From: CAIKZJ01 sp964626015
GTDB lineage: Bacteria; Bacteroidota; Ignavibacteria; Tepidaquicellales; Tepidaquicellaceae
DNA: 30,157 bases
Assembly: GCA_964626015.1 (NCBI GenBank)
Contig: CAZVCC010000041.1
Coordinates: 1-30,157 of the forward strand
Reading direction: 5' to 3'
Shown: positions 6,441 to 15,884 of the stretch, piece after piece
Position numbering within the stretch: the stretch's first letter is position 1
Layout: the number at the start of each line of letters is the position of its first letter
Made by a program: the position numbers and the translations under genes
The notes under the pieces: model-generated
Seen by the model: only the letters and a program-made list of their open reading frames with translations
What the model was told of the DNA's origin: nothing
The model's database searches: none

Positions 6441-8150
6441 TTACTTTAAAACTATCATTTTCTTGACTTCCGAGAAGCTGCCTGCTGTCATTTTATAGAA
6501 ATAAGTACCACTCGTAAGATTCATCATATTTAGATTAAATTCGTAAGTTCCTGCGTTCATGTTCTGATTGACGAGAGACATTACTTCCCTGCCCATAATA
6601 TCATAAACTTTCAAAGTAACGAAAGTACTTTTAGGTACTTCAAATTTGATTGTAGTTGAGGGATTAAATGGATTTGGATAATTCTGTGACAGAGAAAATT
6701 TATTCGGGATTTCTCCTACTGAGTTTATACCTGTTGGATTTCCAAATGAGCCGTCAAAGTTTATATTCTGAGCATACATTCCTCCGGCATCGAGACGATT
6801 ATCCTGCCAGGCAAGCATAGACATACCATTTTGATTCAATGCAACACTCATTCTGCCTTTATCGCCGTTAAAAGCACCTGGTGTAATGATGTTTCCACCC
6901 CATAGCTTATTACCGCTTCTATCAAGTTTGAAAGCTTTTGCGTAATCGCTAGTGGATGTTCCTATTTCCATGTAGTAACCAAGAATGCTTGTATCCTTCG
7001 TATAAGTCCAGAGACTTGCGAATGAATTTCCGTCAAGCGGTTTTACAACATGCCCTGAGTCTGCCCATAAACGTATCCCGTTGGACGAGAATTTCTGACC
7101 ATAGACGCCTATCACAGACTGCAATGAATTCTTTCTTTGCCAGAAAACATAGGTTTCACCTGTTGAAGGCATGTAAGATGCTGAAGGCGCAAAGTTTAGC
7201 ATTGTTGCACCTGTAGTTGTAACTGCTGAACCATTTGCAGGAAACAGAATTGCTCCTGCGGAGTTTTTCCTTTGAACGTAACACACTGTAGGACCTGTTA
7301 CATAACTTTGCCAGACATAAACGGCACCATTATTTCCGTCAGAATAAATCGAGGGTTGGTATGTGCCTTGTGCACCACCGAGATTAAATATTGTATCCTG
7401 AGGATTTCCCCATAAGCCGTTGCCTGCTGAGGAATACTTTTGTGTGTAAAGTTTATAGTTCGCTGGGCTTATGAAGGAACCTGTATAACCAATCCAGTAA
7501 AGTATGAAACTTCCGTTATCAGATTTTACCCCGGTCGGATAATTCCATTTTTCGCTTATAGCAGGATTACCTATCAGCATTTTCGGAACGCTTCCCCAGA
7601 CTTTATTTCCGGATTTATCGAGCTTTTGAATACCTATTTTATTACTATACTGCCAAGGAATTATAAAATTTCCGTCAGTCGTTACAATAACTTTTGGATT
7701 TGCCTGATAAACATTTACAGAATCTGTCAAAGCAACGCCATTTGCACCCCAGAGGAACTGCCCTGAAGGACTGATTCTATACGCATAAGGATTGATTGAA
7801 CTTCCCGCCCTTGTATCGGTGAATGCGAGAACACAGCAGTTACTGTCATCAACTGCTAAATCCCAGTCAACGAGCGAAGAGCTTTGCGGGTTATTGCTTA
7901 TAAGCAGACCGTCGGCGGCAAACTGTTTAATCCCCTGAGAATTTAGTTTCTGTAAATAAACAGCATAACTTCCGCCTCGCTGGTCAAACCAACCGATATA
8001 ACAGCCCCCATCGGATGTTGCAGCGATTTTTGGCAACACCTGTTCGCCTGAAAGGTCGCTGATTAATAAATTCACAGCGGGGTCCATCGACCACTGCGAA
8101 TACAGCGATACGCTGCATAATAGTAATACAGCTAATAATAATTTTCTCAT
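6441..8150 (-). CDS. Secreted T9SS type A sorting-domain protein
   Basis: This exported protein of 569 residues has an N-terminal signal peptide (MRKLLLAVLLLCSVSLYS, cleavage near residue 19). The body reads as repeated beta-strand units with GGCYIGWFDQRGG, NCCVLAFTDTRAG and MLAWQDNR motifs, suggesting a propeller-like fold. A C-terminal type IX sorting domain occupies about 481-569 (SLSQNYPNPFNPSTTIKFEV, then VYDIMGREV, ending KKMIVLK). The T9SS would carry it across the outer membrane, and the sorting domain would be cleaved, leaving the protein on the surface or released. No enzymatic motif is visible, so its substrate or role is unknown. It is transcribed against mutB and divergently from meaB, so it splits the mutase locus without being part of that pathway. 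Confidence 0.88.
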   Translation of the reverse strand: MRKLLLAVLLLCSVSLYSQWSMDPAVNLLISDLSGEQVLPKIAATSDGGCYIGWFDQRGGSYAVYLQKLNSQGIKQFAADGLLISNNPQSSSLVDWDLAVDDSNCCVLAFTDTRAGSSINPYAYRISPSGQFLWGANGVALTDSVNVYQANPKVIVTTDGNFIIPWQYSNKIGIQKLDKSGNKVWGSVPKMLIGNPAISEKWNYPTGVKSDNGSFILYWIGYTGSFISPANYKLYTQKYSSAGNGLWGNPQDTIFNLGGAQGTYQPSIYSDGNNGAVYVWQSYVTGPTVCYVQRKNSAGAILFPANGSAVTTTGATMLNFAPSASYMPSTGETYVFWQRKNSLQSVIGVYGQKFSSNGIRLWADSGHVVKPLDGNSFASLWTYTKDTSILGYYMEIGTSTSDYAKAFKLDRSGNKLWGGNIITPGAFNGDKGRMSVALNQNGMSMLAWQDNRLDAGGMYAQNINFDGSFGNPTGINSVGEIPNKFSLSQNYPNPFNPSTTIKFEVPKSTFVTLKVYDIMGREVMSLVNQNMNAGTYEFNLNMMNLTSGTYFYKMTAGSFSEVKKMIVLK

Positions 8151-8313
8151 TTTTATTTTTTTAATTAAGCCCCGAGTTTAATATACAAATTCTTAACATA
8201 AATTTATACTGCAACGTTTTATTAACGGATTTTAAGTATTGAGAAATAAATGATATTTTATGGGTGTAATATTTTGAAATAGATTTAGATTCTAAATTTT
8301 TCTATTTTGTAAT

Positions 8314-9429
8314 ATGAGCAGTTCAAACAAACAAAAATCATATAAACCTGACTGGGCACCTAAGAACGCTGGTTCTGAATTTGCGGTAAAGATAATAAAA
8401 GGTGTCGATAATGGAAAGATGAAGCCTGACGAGAAGAAGTTCAGCAAACGCAGAAAGCTTGATTTGAAGGATTACGTTAATGGCGTATTGAAAAACGACA
8501 GAACGATACTTGCAAGAACAATTACGCTAATAGAGAGTAATTCAGCAATTCACAACGAAACAGCACAGAAAGTACTTAAGGAATTATTACCGAGCACGGG
8601 AAAATCACTTCGAATAGGCATAACAGGATTTCCGGGAGCAGGTAAGAGCTCTTTTATAGAAACATTCGGATTATACCTTATAAACCTTGGATATAAAGTT
8701 GCAGTACTTGCAATCGACCCTTCAAGTACGATAACAAAAGGTAGTATATTAGGCGATAAAACAAGGATGGAAAAACTATCGAGGGAAAATAATTCATTTA
8801 TCCGTCCATCGCCATCAAGCGGTACACTTGGGGGTGTAGCAAGAAAGACAAGAGAAACGATGTTAGTTTGCGAAGCGGCGGGTTATGATGTAATACTCGT
8901 TGAAACGGTTGGTGTCGGGCAGAGTGAAACAACAGTGAGGTCAATGGTTGATTTCTTTTTACTAATAATGATAGCTGGTGCGGGAGATGAACTTCAGGGA
9001 ATCAAGAAGGGTGTTATTGAACTTGCCGACGCAATATTAATAAACAAAGCTGACGGCGATAATAAAGCAAAAGCCTTACTTGCTAAATCTGAATTTGGAA
9101 TGGCACTTCATTATTTGATTCCTGCCACAAAGGGATGGAAAACCTCTGCCGATGTATGTTCAGCATTAACGGGTGGAGGAATTAAGGAATTCTGGGCAAA
9201 CGTACAGAAATTTAAAGAAGCCACGGTTAGCAGCGGTGTTTTTGCTGAAAGAAGGAACCAGCAAAACATAGATTGGATGCTTAAGATGATTGATGAAAAA
9301 CTTCTTGCAGATTTTTATAATGACAAAATAATAAAAAATGAACTAGTAAAAGTTACTGAGAAAGTACTTAACGGAAGTTTACTGCCAACACAAGCATCAG
9401 AATTGCTCTTAAAGCTTTTTAATAGTTAA
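8314..9429 (+). CDS. meaB: Methylmalonyl-CoA mutase-associated GTPase MeaB
   Basis: This is a G3E-family P-loop GTPase that gates cobalamin loading and protects the mutase from inactivation. Motifs: Walker A GFPGAGKS at 105-112, DPSS at 135-138, the switch-like ETVGVGQSE at 197-205, AGAGDELQGIKKG shortly after, and the guanine-specificity NKADGDN at 244-250. All are intact. At 371 residues it is somewhat longer than the ~310-330 of well-known MeaB proteins. The extra length is a lysine-rich N-terminal stretch of roughly 45 residues ahead of the helical region. An internal Met at residue 36 is an alternative start. The location about 2 kb after mutB, on the same strand, supports the assignment over the paralogous ArgK annotation sometimes used. 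A strong hairpin follows the stop. Confidence 0.93.
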   Translation: MSSSNKQKSYKPDWAPKNAGSEFAVKIIKGVDNGKMKPDEKKFSKRRKLDLKDYVNGVLKNDRTILARTITLIESNSAIHNETAQKVLKELLPSTGKSLRIGITGFPGAGKSSFIETFGLYLINLGYKVAVLAIDPSSTITKGSILGDKTRMEKLSRENNSFIRPSPSSGTLGGVARKTRETMLVCEAAGYDVILVETVGVGQSETTVRSMVDFFLLIMIAGAGDELQGIKKGVIELADAILINKADGDNKAKALLAKSEFGMALHYLIPATKGWKTSADVCSALTGGGIKEFWANVQKFKEATVSSGVFAERRNQQNIDWMLKMIDEKLLADFYNDKIIKNELVKVTEKVLNGSLLPTQASELLLKLFNS

Positions 9430-9466
9430 TAAAATAAATCCCCTTTCAAGGGGATTTATTTTATTA
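9427..9466. terminator. Bidirectional terminator between meaB and the TonB-type receptor gene
   Basis: A perfect 19-bp inverted repeat has its left arm at 9427-9445 and its right arm at 9448-9466. It is centred on CCCCTT-TC-AAGGGG and flanked by A/T-rich arms that give U-tracts in both directions. It overlaps the meaB stop codon and ends 14 bases before the convergent receptor gene's stop. It should terminate both transcripts. Confidence 0.92.
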
Positions 9467-9480
9467 AGAAATAATTATAA

Positions 9481-12000
9481 TTAGAACTCCTGACCTTCCC
9501 TATCCATGTTCTCTTCTTGCTGCTGAGGTTTTCTTTTCTGCTTCTTATCGTCTGTACCAATCCTGTATGTGAATGTCAGGAATAAAGTCCTGCCATCTCT
9601 TCTTCTGTACGTATCTCTTGTGAAAGTGGTTGTTCTCTGACTAAAGCCAAAACCCTGAGTATTGAGAAGATCTCTTATTCTGAAACCAAGGCTCATGCGT
9701 TTCTGCAAGAAGTCTTTTTTTACAGTCAGATCCATTGACTGCATAGGATTGAAAGTACCCTGTGATGTAACATTTTCACCCTGGTAGAAATATGAAAGCT
9801 GAACGTCAAACAAATCTTTAAAAGTCATGTTAGAAATTAGCTTAGCAGTCCAAGAATATCCGCTGTTGTCAATTTCAGCAGATTGAATGTTACCGTCAAG
9901 TTCAGACCTGAAATAGGATGCACTTGCGTTAATGTTCCACCATTTTGCGAGGGAACCTGTACCAATAAGCTCGACACCGTAGTTTCTTGCCTGAGAAAGG
10001 TTTTCCGGCTTATTTGTTGCAACACCATTAGAATCAAAAACTGAATACCTTGTTATAACATCTGTTGTCAGCCTATAAAAAACAGAAGATGTAAGAGTAA
10101 AAGCAGTGAAATATTTTACGGCACCGACTTCTACGCCATTAACGTATTCCGGTTTTAAGTCGGGATTACCGGTTCTCAGGTTCTGAGGGTCTGTTCTAAT
10201 AATGAATGGATTGAGACTCCATAAACTTGGCCTGTTTATTCTTCTCGTAAAACTTGCCTGCAATTCAAAATCATCAGAAAGTCCTTGTTTAACGAACAAA
10301 CTCGGAAAGAAACTAAAATAGTTATTATTATAATTTTGAGCGGTAACAAGCTGCTCTGATTTTGTAAATGTCTGTTCGAGTCTTAAACCAATCTGATAAC
10401 CAAACCTTTTTATTTTATTTTCAAAGGTACCATAAACAGCATGAATTTGTTCATTGTAAGAAAAATCGTTGCTAACTGACGCATCAGTATTAAAAGTATT
10501 CGTGCCGTAGTTTAAAGTATCAAGTCTATAGTTATCGTCAGTATTTCTTAACTGAGACCTGAAACCAAGTTCCAATTTGCTAACAAGCTTGAACCCATGT
10601 GCTTCATCAATTTTTAATGGGTGGACATAATCACCCTGCACCGAAAAAGACCTGAATTTACTATCTACGTATTCGTTCTGAATATTTGGTGTATTATTAA
10701 CAGGAATGCTGTTATAATTCATATCCTGCCTGTTAGAATTTATGTTCCCTTTTTCATTTGAAGTTGAGAACTGTGAAGATATAGTTAAGTCCTGAAATTT
10801 TTTCTTAAAATTAAGTTTGTAGTTTAAATTAGCATCGATACCATCTTCAAGTTCATCATCAGCAACATGCATATCATAGAAGAAAGTAGGATTAAGTAAT
10901 TTGTCAAAGTTTTTATAATTCGTCAGTTCATTTCTTTTTCTATCCCTATTGCTGTAACTCAGAGACATACCGAGATAGTTTTCCTTATTAATGTCAAAAT
11001 CAAACCCAACGGTTCCTAAATGTGACCTCATTTTATTGAACATATTAGTGGAGGTATTAAGAGCAAACAAGGAATCGCTTAAAAAATTATTGCTTTTTGA
11101 AGCACCTGTAACATTCATATTGAATGACCTATAGCTGTAATTCCCGTATAGATTCCATTTGCCAGTACGGTATGAAAGACCCGTAGACAAATTGTATTTA
11201 TCGCCTGTACCCGCGTTTACGCTTAAATTATAGGTATAACCAGTTTTGGATTCTGTCTGACCTTTTTTGAGAACAATGTTTATAATACCGGACATACCTT
11301 CGGGGTCGTATTTAGCAGAAGGATTATTTATGACTTCAATTCTATCGACAGTATTTGCAGGAATAGATTCAAGTACACCGATAGGGTCTGTAGACAATAG
11401 ACCAGAGGGTTTACCGTTTATTAAAATCTTTACATTACCGCTCCCCCTTAAACTAATTCTTCCATCGCTATCAATTGTTACTGATGGAACGTTCTTTAAA
11501 ACATCGGTAACGGAACCGCTTTCACTGTTAATATCTTTTTCAACATTAAATACCTTTTTATCAACACCCATCTCCATAAAATTCTGTTCAGCTTCAACAC
11601 TAATCTCAGATGTTACAAATTCGTCACCAGCTTTAATTTTAATATCACCAAGACTCACCTCTGGCGACATGGGAGAGATTAAAACTTCTTTTATCTTTGA
11701 AGTATTGTATCCGATTGATGAGACTCTTACTTCATATTTACCGGGTTTAAAATCGGTAATAACAAAATTACCATCTTTATCTGTAGCTGTACCTTTTACT
11801 AATTTAGTAGTATCCTTTGTTGAGAAAATCTGCACAGTAGCAGCTTCAATCGGGTTACCTGAATCAAAATCAATAATTCTACCTGCAAGTTTTGTTTTAA
11901 CATCTGATAAATCTTTTTTCTTTTTTTCGCTTTCAAGGTCTTGTGCAACCAAACTAACACTTAATATAGCGACTAAAACCAAGGATAATAAGTATCTCAT
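9481..12000 (-). CDS. TonB-dependent-receptor-like outer-membrane beta-barrel protein
   Basis: This outer-membrane protein of 839 residues has a signal peptide (1 to about 19, ending LVAQ) and a carboxypeptidase-regulatory-like beta-sandwich at about 37-110 (AGRIIDFDSGNPIEAATVQI). A plug-like domain follows at about 145-245 (VTDVLKNVPSV, ISLRGSGNVKILINGKPSG, DRIEVINNPSAKYDPEGMSG). The remainder is a long beta-barrel with many alternating aromatic strands, ending TLFLTFTYRIG before a charged Gln/Lys-rich tail. This is the Bacteroidota outer-membrane beta-barrel type found among TonB-dependent receptors. The substrate cannot be read from the sequence, and no SusD partner is next to it. The upstream neighbour on the same strand is a Nudix hydrolase. 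The gene ends at a bidirectional terminator shared with meaB. Confidence 0.9.
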   Translation of the reverse strand: MRYLLSLVLVAILSVSLVAQDLESEKKKKDLSDVKTKLAGRIIDFDSGNPIEAATVQIFSTKDTTKLVKGTATDKDGNFVITDFKPGKYEVRVSSIGYNTSKIKEVLISPMSPEVSLGDIKIKAGDEFVTSEISVEAEQNFMEMGVDKKVFNVEKDINSESGSVTDVLKNVPSVTIDSDGRISLRGSGNVKILINGKPSGLLSTDPIGVLESIPANTVDRIEVINNPSAKYDPEGMSGIINIVLKKGQTESKTGYTYNLSVNAGTGDKYNLSTGLSYRTGKWNLYGNYSYRSFNMNVTGASKSNNFLSDSLFALNTSTNMFNKMRSHLGTVGFDFDINKENYLGMSLSYSNRDRKRNELTNYKNFDKLLNPTFFYDMHVADDELEDGIDANLNYKLNFKKKFQDLTISSQFSTSNEKGNINSNRQDMNYNSIPVNNTPNIQNEYVDSKFRSFSVQGDYVHPLKIDEAHGFKLVSKLELGFRSQLRNTDDNYRLDTLNYGTNTFNTDASVSNDFSYNEQIHAVYGTFENKIKRFGYQIGLRLEQTFTKSEQLVTAQNYNNNYFSFFPSLFVKQGLSDDFELQASFTRRINRPSLWSLNPFIIRTDPQNLRTGNPDLKPEYVNGVEVGAVKYFTAFTLTSSVFYRLTTDVITRYSVFDSNGVATNKPENLSQARNYGVELIGTGSLAKWWNINASASYFRSELDGNIQSAEIDNSGYSWTAKLISNMTFKDLFDVQLSYFYQGENVTSQGTFNPMQSMDLTVKKDFLQKRMSLGFRIRDLLNTQGFGFSQRTTTFTRDTYRRRDGRTLFLTFTYRIGTDDKKQKRKPQQQEENMDREGQEF

Positions 12001-12097
12001 TTTAAAATAATTTAAAAAGTTAACATCAAATCTAACAACATAAATTATGGTTAAATTCCATTGAAATTAGACAATTTTGAGGATGAATTGGTTTAAA

Positions 12098-12634
12098 TTA
12101 AAGGAAATTTTTTCTAACCATAGACCAAACTGCCATCGACATACCATCATGAATTTCATTTGCGATTATTTTCTCTTCAATTTCGCCGGGTTCGAGGAAT
12201 AGATGCTCAAATTCTTCCTGCTCGTCTTTAATCTCTTTATCGGACTTAAATAAGTTTTTTGCTATATAAACATGACAATATTCACTTGTAATTCCGTTAA
12301 AAGGATTAAATTTTCCTACTTTCTGCAGTACACCATCGAAACCAGTTTCTTCAATTAGTTCTTTATGAGCTATTACTTCGGGATTTTGGCCGGGTTTCAT
12401 ACCTCCTGCGGGAAATTCGATACTGAATCTTTTATTCAAATAACGATACTGATTGACAAGGATAATTTTACCATCATTCATAACCGGTGCAATCATAACG
12501 GAGCCGCCAGTATAAACATAATGATATTCATACTCACGTCCGTTGGGGATATAGCATTTATCCAAACGGTATTCCCACCATGGATTAATGAATAATGTTT
12601 TACTTGATTTAGGTTTCCACTCTTTTAGTTTCAT
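12098..12634 (-). CDS. NUDIX hydrolase (ADP-ribose pyrophosphatase-like)
   Basis: This cytoplasmic pyrophosphohydrolase has 178 residues. The Nudix box lies at about 77-99 (GGMKPGQNPEVIAHKELIEE, then TGF). The metal-binding KELIEE core is kept. Compared with the consensus GX5EX7REUXEEXGU, the first Glu is Gln83 and the Arg is Lys91. Those positions are mainly structural, so activity is plausible but the box is atypical. The preceding beta-strands (SVMIAPVMNDGKIILVNQYR and SIEFPAGG) resemble the ADP-ribose/nucleoside-diphosphate-sugar subfamily. The true substrate is unknown. The gene lies 97 bases before the receptor gene and starts 37 bases after the terminator that ends the LTxxQ gene, so it probably has its own promoter. 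Confidence 0.88.
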   Translation of the reverse strand: MKLKEWKPKSSKTLFINPWWEYRLDKCYIPNGREYEYHYVYTGGSVMIAPVMNDGKIILVNQYRYLNKRFSIEFPAGGMKPGQNPEVIAHKELIEETGFDGVLQKVGKFNPFNGITSEYCHVYIAKNLFKSDKEIKDEQEEFEHLFLEPGEIEEKIIANEIHDGMSMAVWSMVRKNFL

Positions 12635-12671
12635 TTAAGCAAACAGATGTACAAAAAATTTAAGCATAAAA

Positions 12672-12705
12672 AATCCCGTGAAAAACTCAAAATAATCACG
12701 GGATT
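12672..12705 (-). terminator. Terminator of the LTxxQ-protein gene
   Basis: AATCCCGTGA (12672-12681) and TCACGGGATT (12696-12705) form a perfect 10-bp stem with a 14-base loop. Read on the minus strand, the hairpin is followed by a run of T (GGGATTTTTTATG). That orientation fits termination of the gene ending at 12717. Confidence 0.85.
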
Positions 12706-12716
12706 CAAAATAAAAT

Positions 12717-13148
12717 TTACTTTTTAGTTTCTTCTTTCTTTACATCTTTCTTTTCATCTTTTTTCACTTCTTCAGTACTTTCGGTAGTCTTCTTTTTCAC
12801 GATCTTTTTCGGCTTAACTTTGCAAACCTTTTCCTTTTCCTTCGGCCACGATGTCAGCTGGTCTTTTGTAAGAATTTTTTCTATTTTACCCATAGTTTCG
12901 TCATGCATTTTTTTCATAGATTCATTCTTTGCATCTTTGGACATTTTAGTCATGTCCGTACCTTCCATTTTCTTTGCAGCTTCAAGGAAGATTGAATAAA
13001 CGCTATTGTACTGTTCATTCGTAAGTTTTAGTTTCTTGTAAAGATAATCAGCTCTTGCGCCCGCGATATCACCGGGGAAGTTTTTAGCAAAAAGATTAGC
13101 TGAGACGAACAATGCTGCAACAACCAGCATCAAAAGAATTTTTTTCAT
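12717..13148 (-). CDS. Small exported LTxxQ (Spy/CpxP-like) lysine-rich protein
   Basis: This protein of 143 residues has a clear signal peptide (MKKILLMLVVAALFVSANLFA, cleavage near 21-22). It carries two LTxxQ motifs, LTNEQ at 42-46 and LTKDQ at 93-97, in a predicted helical region. This matches the periplasmic Spy/CpxP-like group, whose known members act as chaperones or envelope-stress sensors. The last ~35 residues are a Lys/Glu/Thr-rich low-complexity tail (KPKKIVKKKTTESTEEVKKD), not part of the classic domain and likely disordered. It follows the MFS transporter by 70 bases on the same strand and ends at a good terminator. The function is inferred from motifs only. Confidence 0.7.
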   Translation of the reverse strand: MKKILLMLVVAALFVSANLFAKNFPGDIAGARADYLYKKLKLTNEQYNSVYSIFLEAAKKMEGTDMTKMSKDAKNESMKKMHDETMGKIEKILTKDQLTSWPKEKEKVCKVKPKKIVKKKTTESTEEVKKDEKKDVKKEETKK

Positions 13149-13218
13149 AGTTTGTTTTAAATTTAATTTAGAAAGCTGTTAAATTAGTTATACAATAATG
13201 TATAGTCAATATACTTAG

Positions 13219-14442
13219 TCAATGTCCTTTTTGTTTCATTAATCTCTCAAAAAGGAACAATAAAACACAACCAATCCCCAGAAGAATGCCAGCGAGCCAG
13301 AATGAAAATTCCAGAGAGCCTGTAGTCGCTTTAATCATTTGTGATACTCTGCTAAGAACAAAACCACCGACACCCCAAGCCGTAAACAAAGCACCGTAGT
13401 TAATACCAAAATTTTTCATTCCCCATAAATCTTTTGCGATTGAGGGGAATAGGGATAAGTTCGACCCGTAATTAAATCCAATAAATGTTGTCAATAGCAG
13501 TAGAAGAACTATACTGAATGATTGTTCAACAACTAAAGCTGAGATAACCATCAAAACACATTGAAATAAAAACATAATAAGCAGCGTTTTTAGCCTGCCA
13601 ATTTTATCTGATAAATAACCTGCGGCTACTCTGCCGCCCGAATTGCCAATAGCGATAATTGCGACACCCAAAAACGCTTCTTCACCGAGACCTTTTTTAA
13701 CCATATCGGTCGTAAACCCAATGACCATAAGTCCTGCGCCCGAACCTATAAAAAACAGAATCCAAAGAATATAGAACTCATACATTTTTAGTATGTCTGA
13801 TAATTTTATATTATCTTTTAAATTTGAATGGTTAAAAGCAGGCACATACTTTCCAGATTGAGGCGGATTAAAGAGTAAAAATGAACATATACCGACTACA
13901 ACAGCAAAAACGATTGCGTATGTATATAGAGCAAAGGAAATATTATTACTCTTAATTAGAAAACTGAAAAACGGAGCGATAAAAACTGATGATAGACCAA
14001 AACCACCAACAACAAATCCTGTTATAAGACCAGTTTTTTCCGGTGGAAACCATTTAATAGTTGCAGGTGTAATAACAGCATACCCAAATCCAATTCCTCC
14101 ACCAACTAAAACTCCGAAGCCGAGAATCCAGTTTATATAATTCGTAGACGAAGCAGAAAGCAACAAACCCGAGACAATAAGTATACCACCTGCTAAAGAC
14201 GTAATTCTAGGACCGAATCTATCAAAAACCTTACCAGAAATTATCATAACAAAAGCGAATGTAAGAATCGCTACAGAATACGGGTCATTGATTGAAGCTA
14301 AATCCCAATTAAATGCATCAAGATCGCCCTTGTTAACAGAAACCTCAATCACGCTTTTTAGTATGCTCCATGTATACAGCACACCTAATGCAAGACTTAT
14401 AAAAATGGAAGCCGTAAAGACAACCCATTTTTTATTACTCAT
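13219..14442 (-). CDS. MFS transporter, OFA (oxalate/formate antiporter-like) family
   Basis: This inner-membrane secondary transporter has 407 residues and about 12 hydrophobic segments. The N-terminus (NKKWVVFTASIFISLALGVL, then YTWSIL) is characteristic of the OFA family. The segment GGGIGFGYAVITPATIKWFP and the loop DKIGRLKT between halves also fit. OFA members carry small mono- or dicarboxylates such as oxalate, formate or lactate, but the substrate here cannot be set from sequence. It starts 42 bases after the gatD stop on the same strand, so it may be co-transcribed with gatED, though no functional link is evident. Confidence 0.88.
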   Translation of the reverse strand: MSNKKWVVFTASIFISLALGVLYTWSILKSVIEVSVNKGDLDAFNWDLASINDPYSVAILTFAFVMIISGKVFDRFGPRITSLAGGILIVSGLLLSASSTNYINWILGFGVLVGGGIGFGYAVITPATIKWFPPEKTGLITGFVVGGFGLSSVFIAPFFSFLIKSNNISFALYTYAIVFAVVVGICSFLLFNPPQSGKYVPAFNHSNLKDNIKLSDILKMYEFYILWILFFIGSGAGLMVIGFTTDMVKKGLGEEAFLGVAIIAIGNSGGRVAAGYLSDKIGRLKTLLIMFLFQCVLMVISALVVEQSFSIVLLLLLTTFIGFNYGSNLSLFPSIAKDLWGMKNFGINYGALFTAWGVGGFVLSRVSQMIKATTGSLEFSFWLAGILLGIGCVLLFLFERLMKQKGH

Positions 14443-14484
14443 AATTTATGTTATGTAAAATATTTATTAAATGACGGGGAATAA

Positions 14485-15870
14485 TTATTTCCTGTGTTCT
14501 GAGATAAATTCTTCAACTTCGGGTATTCCACCCTGATATATTAAATAACCATTGCTTGGTTCTCGTTCTGTTATTTCACCGTTAATAGGCGTCAGCATTA
14601 TTTTCTTTATCTCTTCAAGATCTTCAGTCTGACCTAAAGCCCAACCAAGTTTAACATAAGCGACTTCCGGAAGCATGTTTGCTGTCGGAACTACACCAAG
14701 TTCCATCATGTCGCGACCTGTATCATAAACATACATCTGTACATAACCCCAGAGAGTTTGTACAGTCATATAGACGGCAATGTTCTTTTCCTTTGCTCTT
14801 TTTAAAGCCGGATATAAGGGTTTATTTACATGCCCAAGACCTGTACCAGCTATAACAATTCCTCTGTAATCATTATCAATAAGCGAATCAATGATATCGG
14901 GTTTCATATTAGGATAGTAATAAACAATTCCTACTCTTTCTTCAAAAGCAGTGTTTATTACAACGTCTTTATCGCTGCGTCTTCTTTTATAATCATGCCT
15001 TAACGGCTTAATCTCAGTTCTGCTAACCATTGCAACAGGAATGTCGCCAATTGTTCTAAATGTTGAGCGATAAGAAGAATGCATTTTCCTTACCCTTGTT
15101 CCTCTGTGAAGAAGTCCATATTCATCGGAAGTGGGACCGAACATACAAACAAGGACCTCTGCAATATCGCTTTCAGCAGCAGTTTTAACACTGTGCATTA
15201 AATTTAAAGCCGCATCGGATGAGGGTCTATCGCTTGAGCGTTGAGAACCAACCATTACAATAGGTACTGGTGAATTCTGAACCATGAAAGAAAGTGCGGC
15301 GGCAGTGTGGTGCATTGTATCGGTTCCGTGACCTATTACAATCCCATGAATACCTTTTTCAATTTCAGCACCGATAGCTTTAGCAGTACCAATCCACTGT
15401 TCAGGACCCATATTCTCACTAAAAACACCGTAGAGTTTTTCTGTGTTGAGATTACAAATATCTGCGAGTTCTGGAACTGAACCGTAGAGCTCGCCGGGTG
15501 TGAATGCAGGAATAACAGCTCCTGTTCTGTAATCGAGCCTGCTAGCAATAGTTCCGCCTGTTCCCAAGAGCTTGACGTTAGGTTTTGCGGGGTCAAATGG
15601 AAATTCCTTTTCTGGTATTTTATAAATCGCTTCTTTACGTCCTTCAACTTTAATGTTTTTAACACTATCAGCAAGAATACCGACGTTATAACCTGAGCGT
15701 AATTTTAAAACTATATGGAGGTCATCTGCAGTTTCGGAACGCGGTAATATAATACCAACGAAATCGGCACGAGGAGTAGCGATAACTACATCACACCAAA
15801 CAAGTGCTTCGAACTTCATTAAGACATTTAAGGCTTTACCCTTATATCCTTTGTACATATCATCAGCCAT
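14485..15870 (-). CDS. gatD: Glu-tRNA(Gln) amidotransferase subunit D (archaeal type)
   Basis: This glutaminase-like subunit of GatDE releases ammonia for converting Glu-tRNA(Gln) to Gln-tRNA(Gln). The 461 residues contain a small N-terminal beta-domain (1 to about 90) and an L-asparaginase-type domain. That domain has TGGTIAS at 104-110 (nucleophile Thr), HGTDTM at 181-186 and VGSQRSSDRPSSDAALN from 207. The N-terminal extension and overall length distinguish GatD from ordinary asparaginases (~330 residues). The start codon overlaps the gatE stop as TAATG, and a strong Shine-Dalgarno AAGGAGGG sits 6 bases upstream (15877-15884). Both features support this start and translational coupling. 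The pair is normally archaeal, so its presence here suggests transfer. Confidence 0.93.
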   Translation of the reverse strand: MADDMYKGYKGKALNVLMKFEALVWCDVVIATPRADFVGIILPRSETADDLHIVLKLRSGYNVGILADSVKNIKVEGRKEAIYKIPEKEFPFDPAKPNVKLLGTGGTIASRLDYRTGAVIPAFTPGELYGSVPELADICNLNTEKLYGVFSENMGPEQWIGTAKAIGAEIEKGIHGIVIGHGTDTMHHTAAALSFMVQNSPVPIVMVGSQRSSDRPSSDAALNLMHSVKTAAESDIAEVLVCMFGPTSDEYGLLHRGTRVRKMHSSYRSTFRTIGDIPVAMVSRTEIKPLRHDYKRRRSDKDVVINTAFEERVGIVYYYPNMKPDIIDSLIDNDYRGIVIAGTGLGHVNKPLYPALKRAKEKNIAVYMTVQTLWGYVQMYVYDTGRDMMELGVVPTANMLPEVAYVKLGWALGQTEDLEEIKKIMLTPINGEITEREPSNGYLIYQGGIPEVEEFISEHRK

Positions 15871-15884
15871 TATTTGCCCTCCTT
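15868..15884 (-). promoter_or_regulatory. Strong Shine-Dalgarno and TAATG coupling at the gatE/gatD junction
   Basis: On the minus strand, AAGGAGGG is followed after 6 bases by ATG, whose A is also the last base of the gatE stop TAA. It is the most canonical ribosome binding site I see in the window. Most other genes here start after A/T-rich leaders without such a motif. It decides the gatD start. Confidence 0.8.

Noticed and set aside
11267..12010. Plus-strand 247-codon ORF opposite the receptor gene
   Set aside because: It is the antisense of the signal, regulatory and plug domains of a convincing TonB-type receptor and has no domain character of its own.
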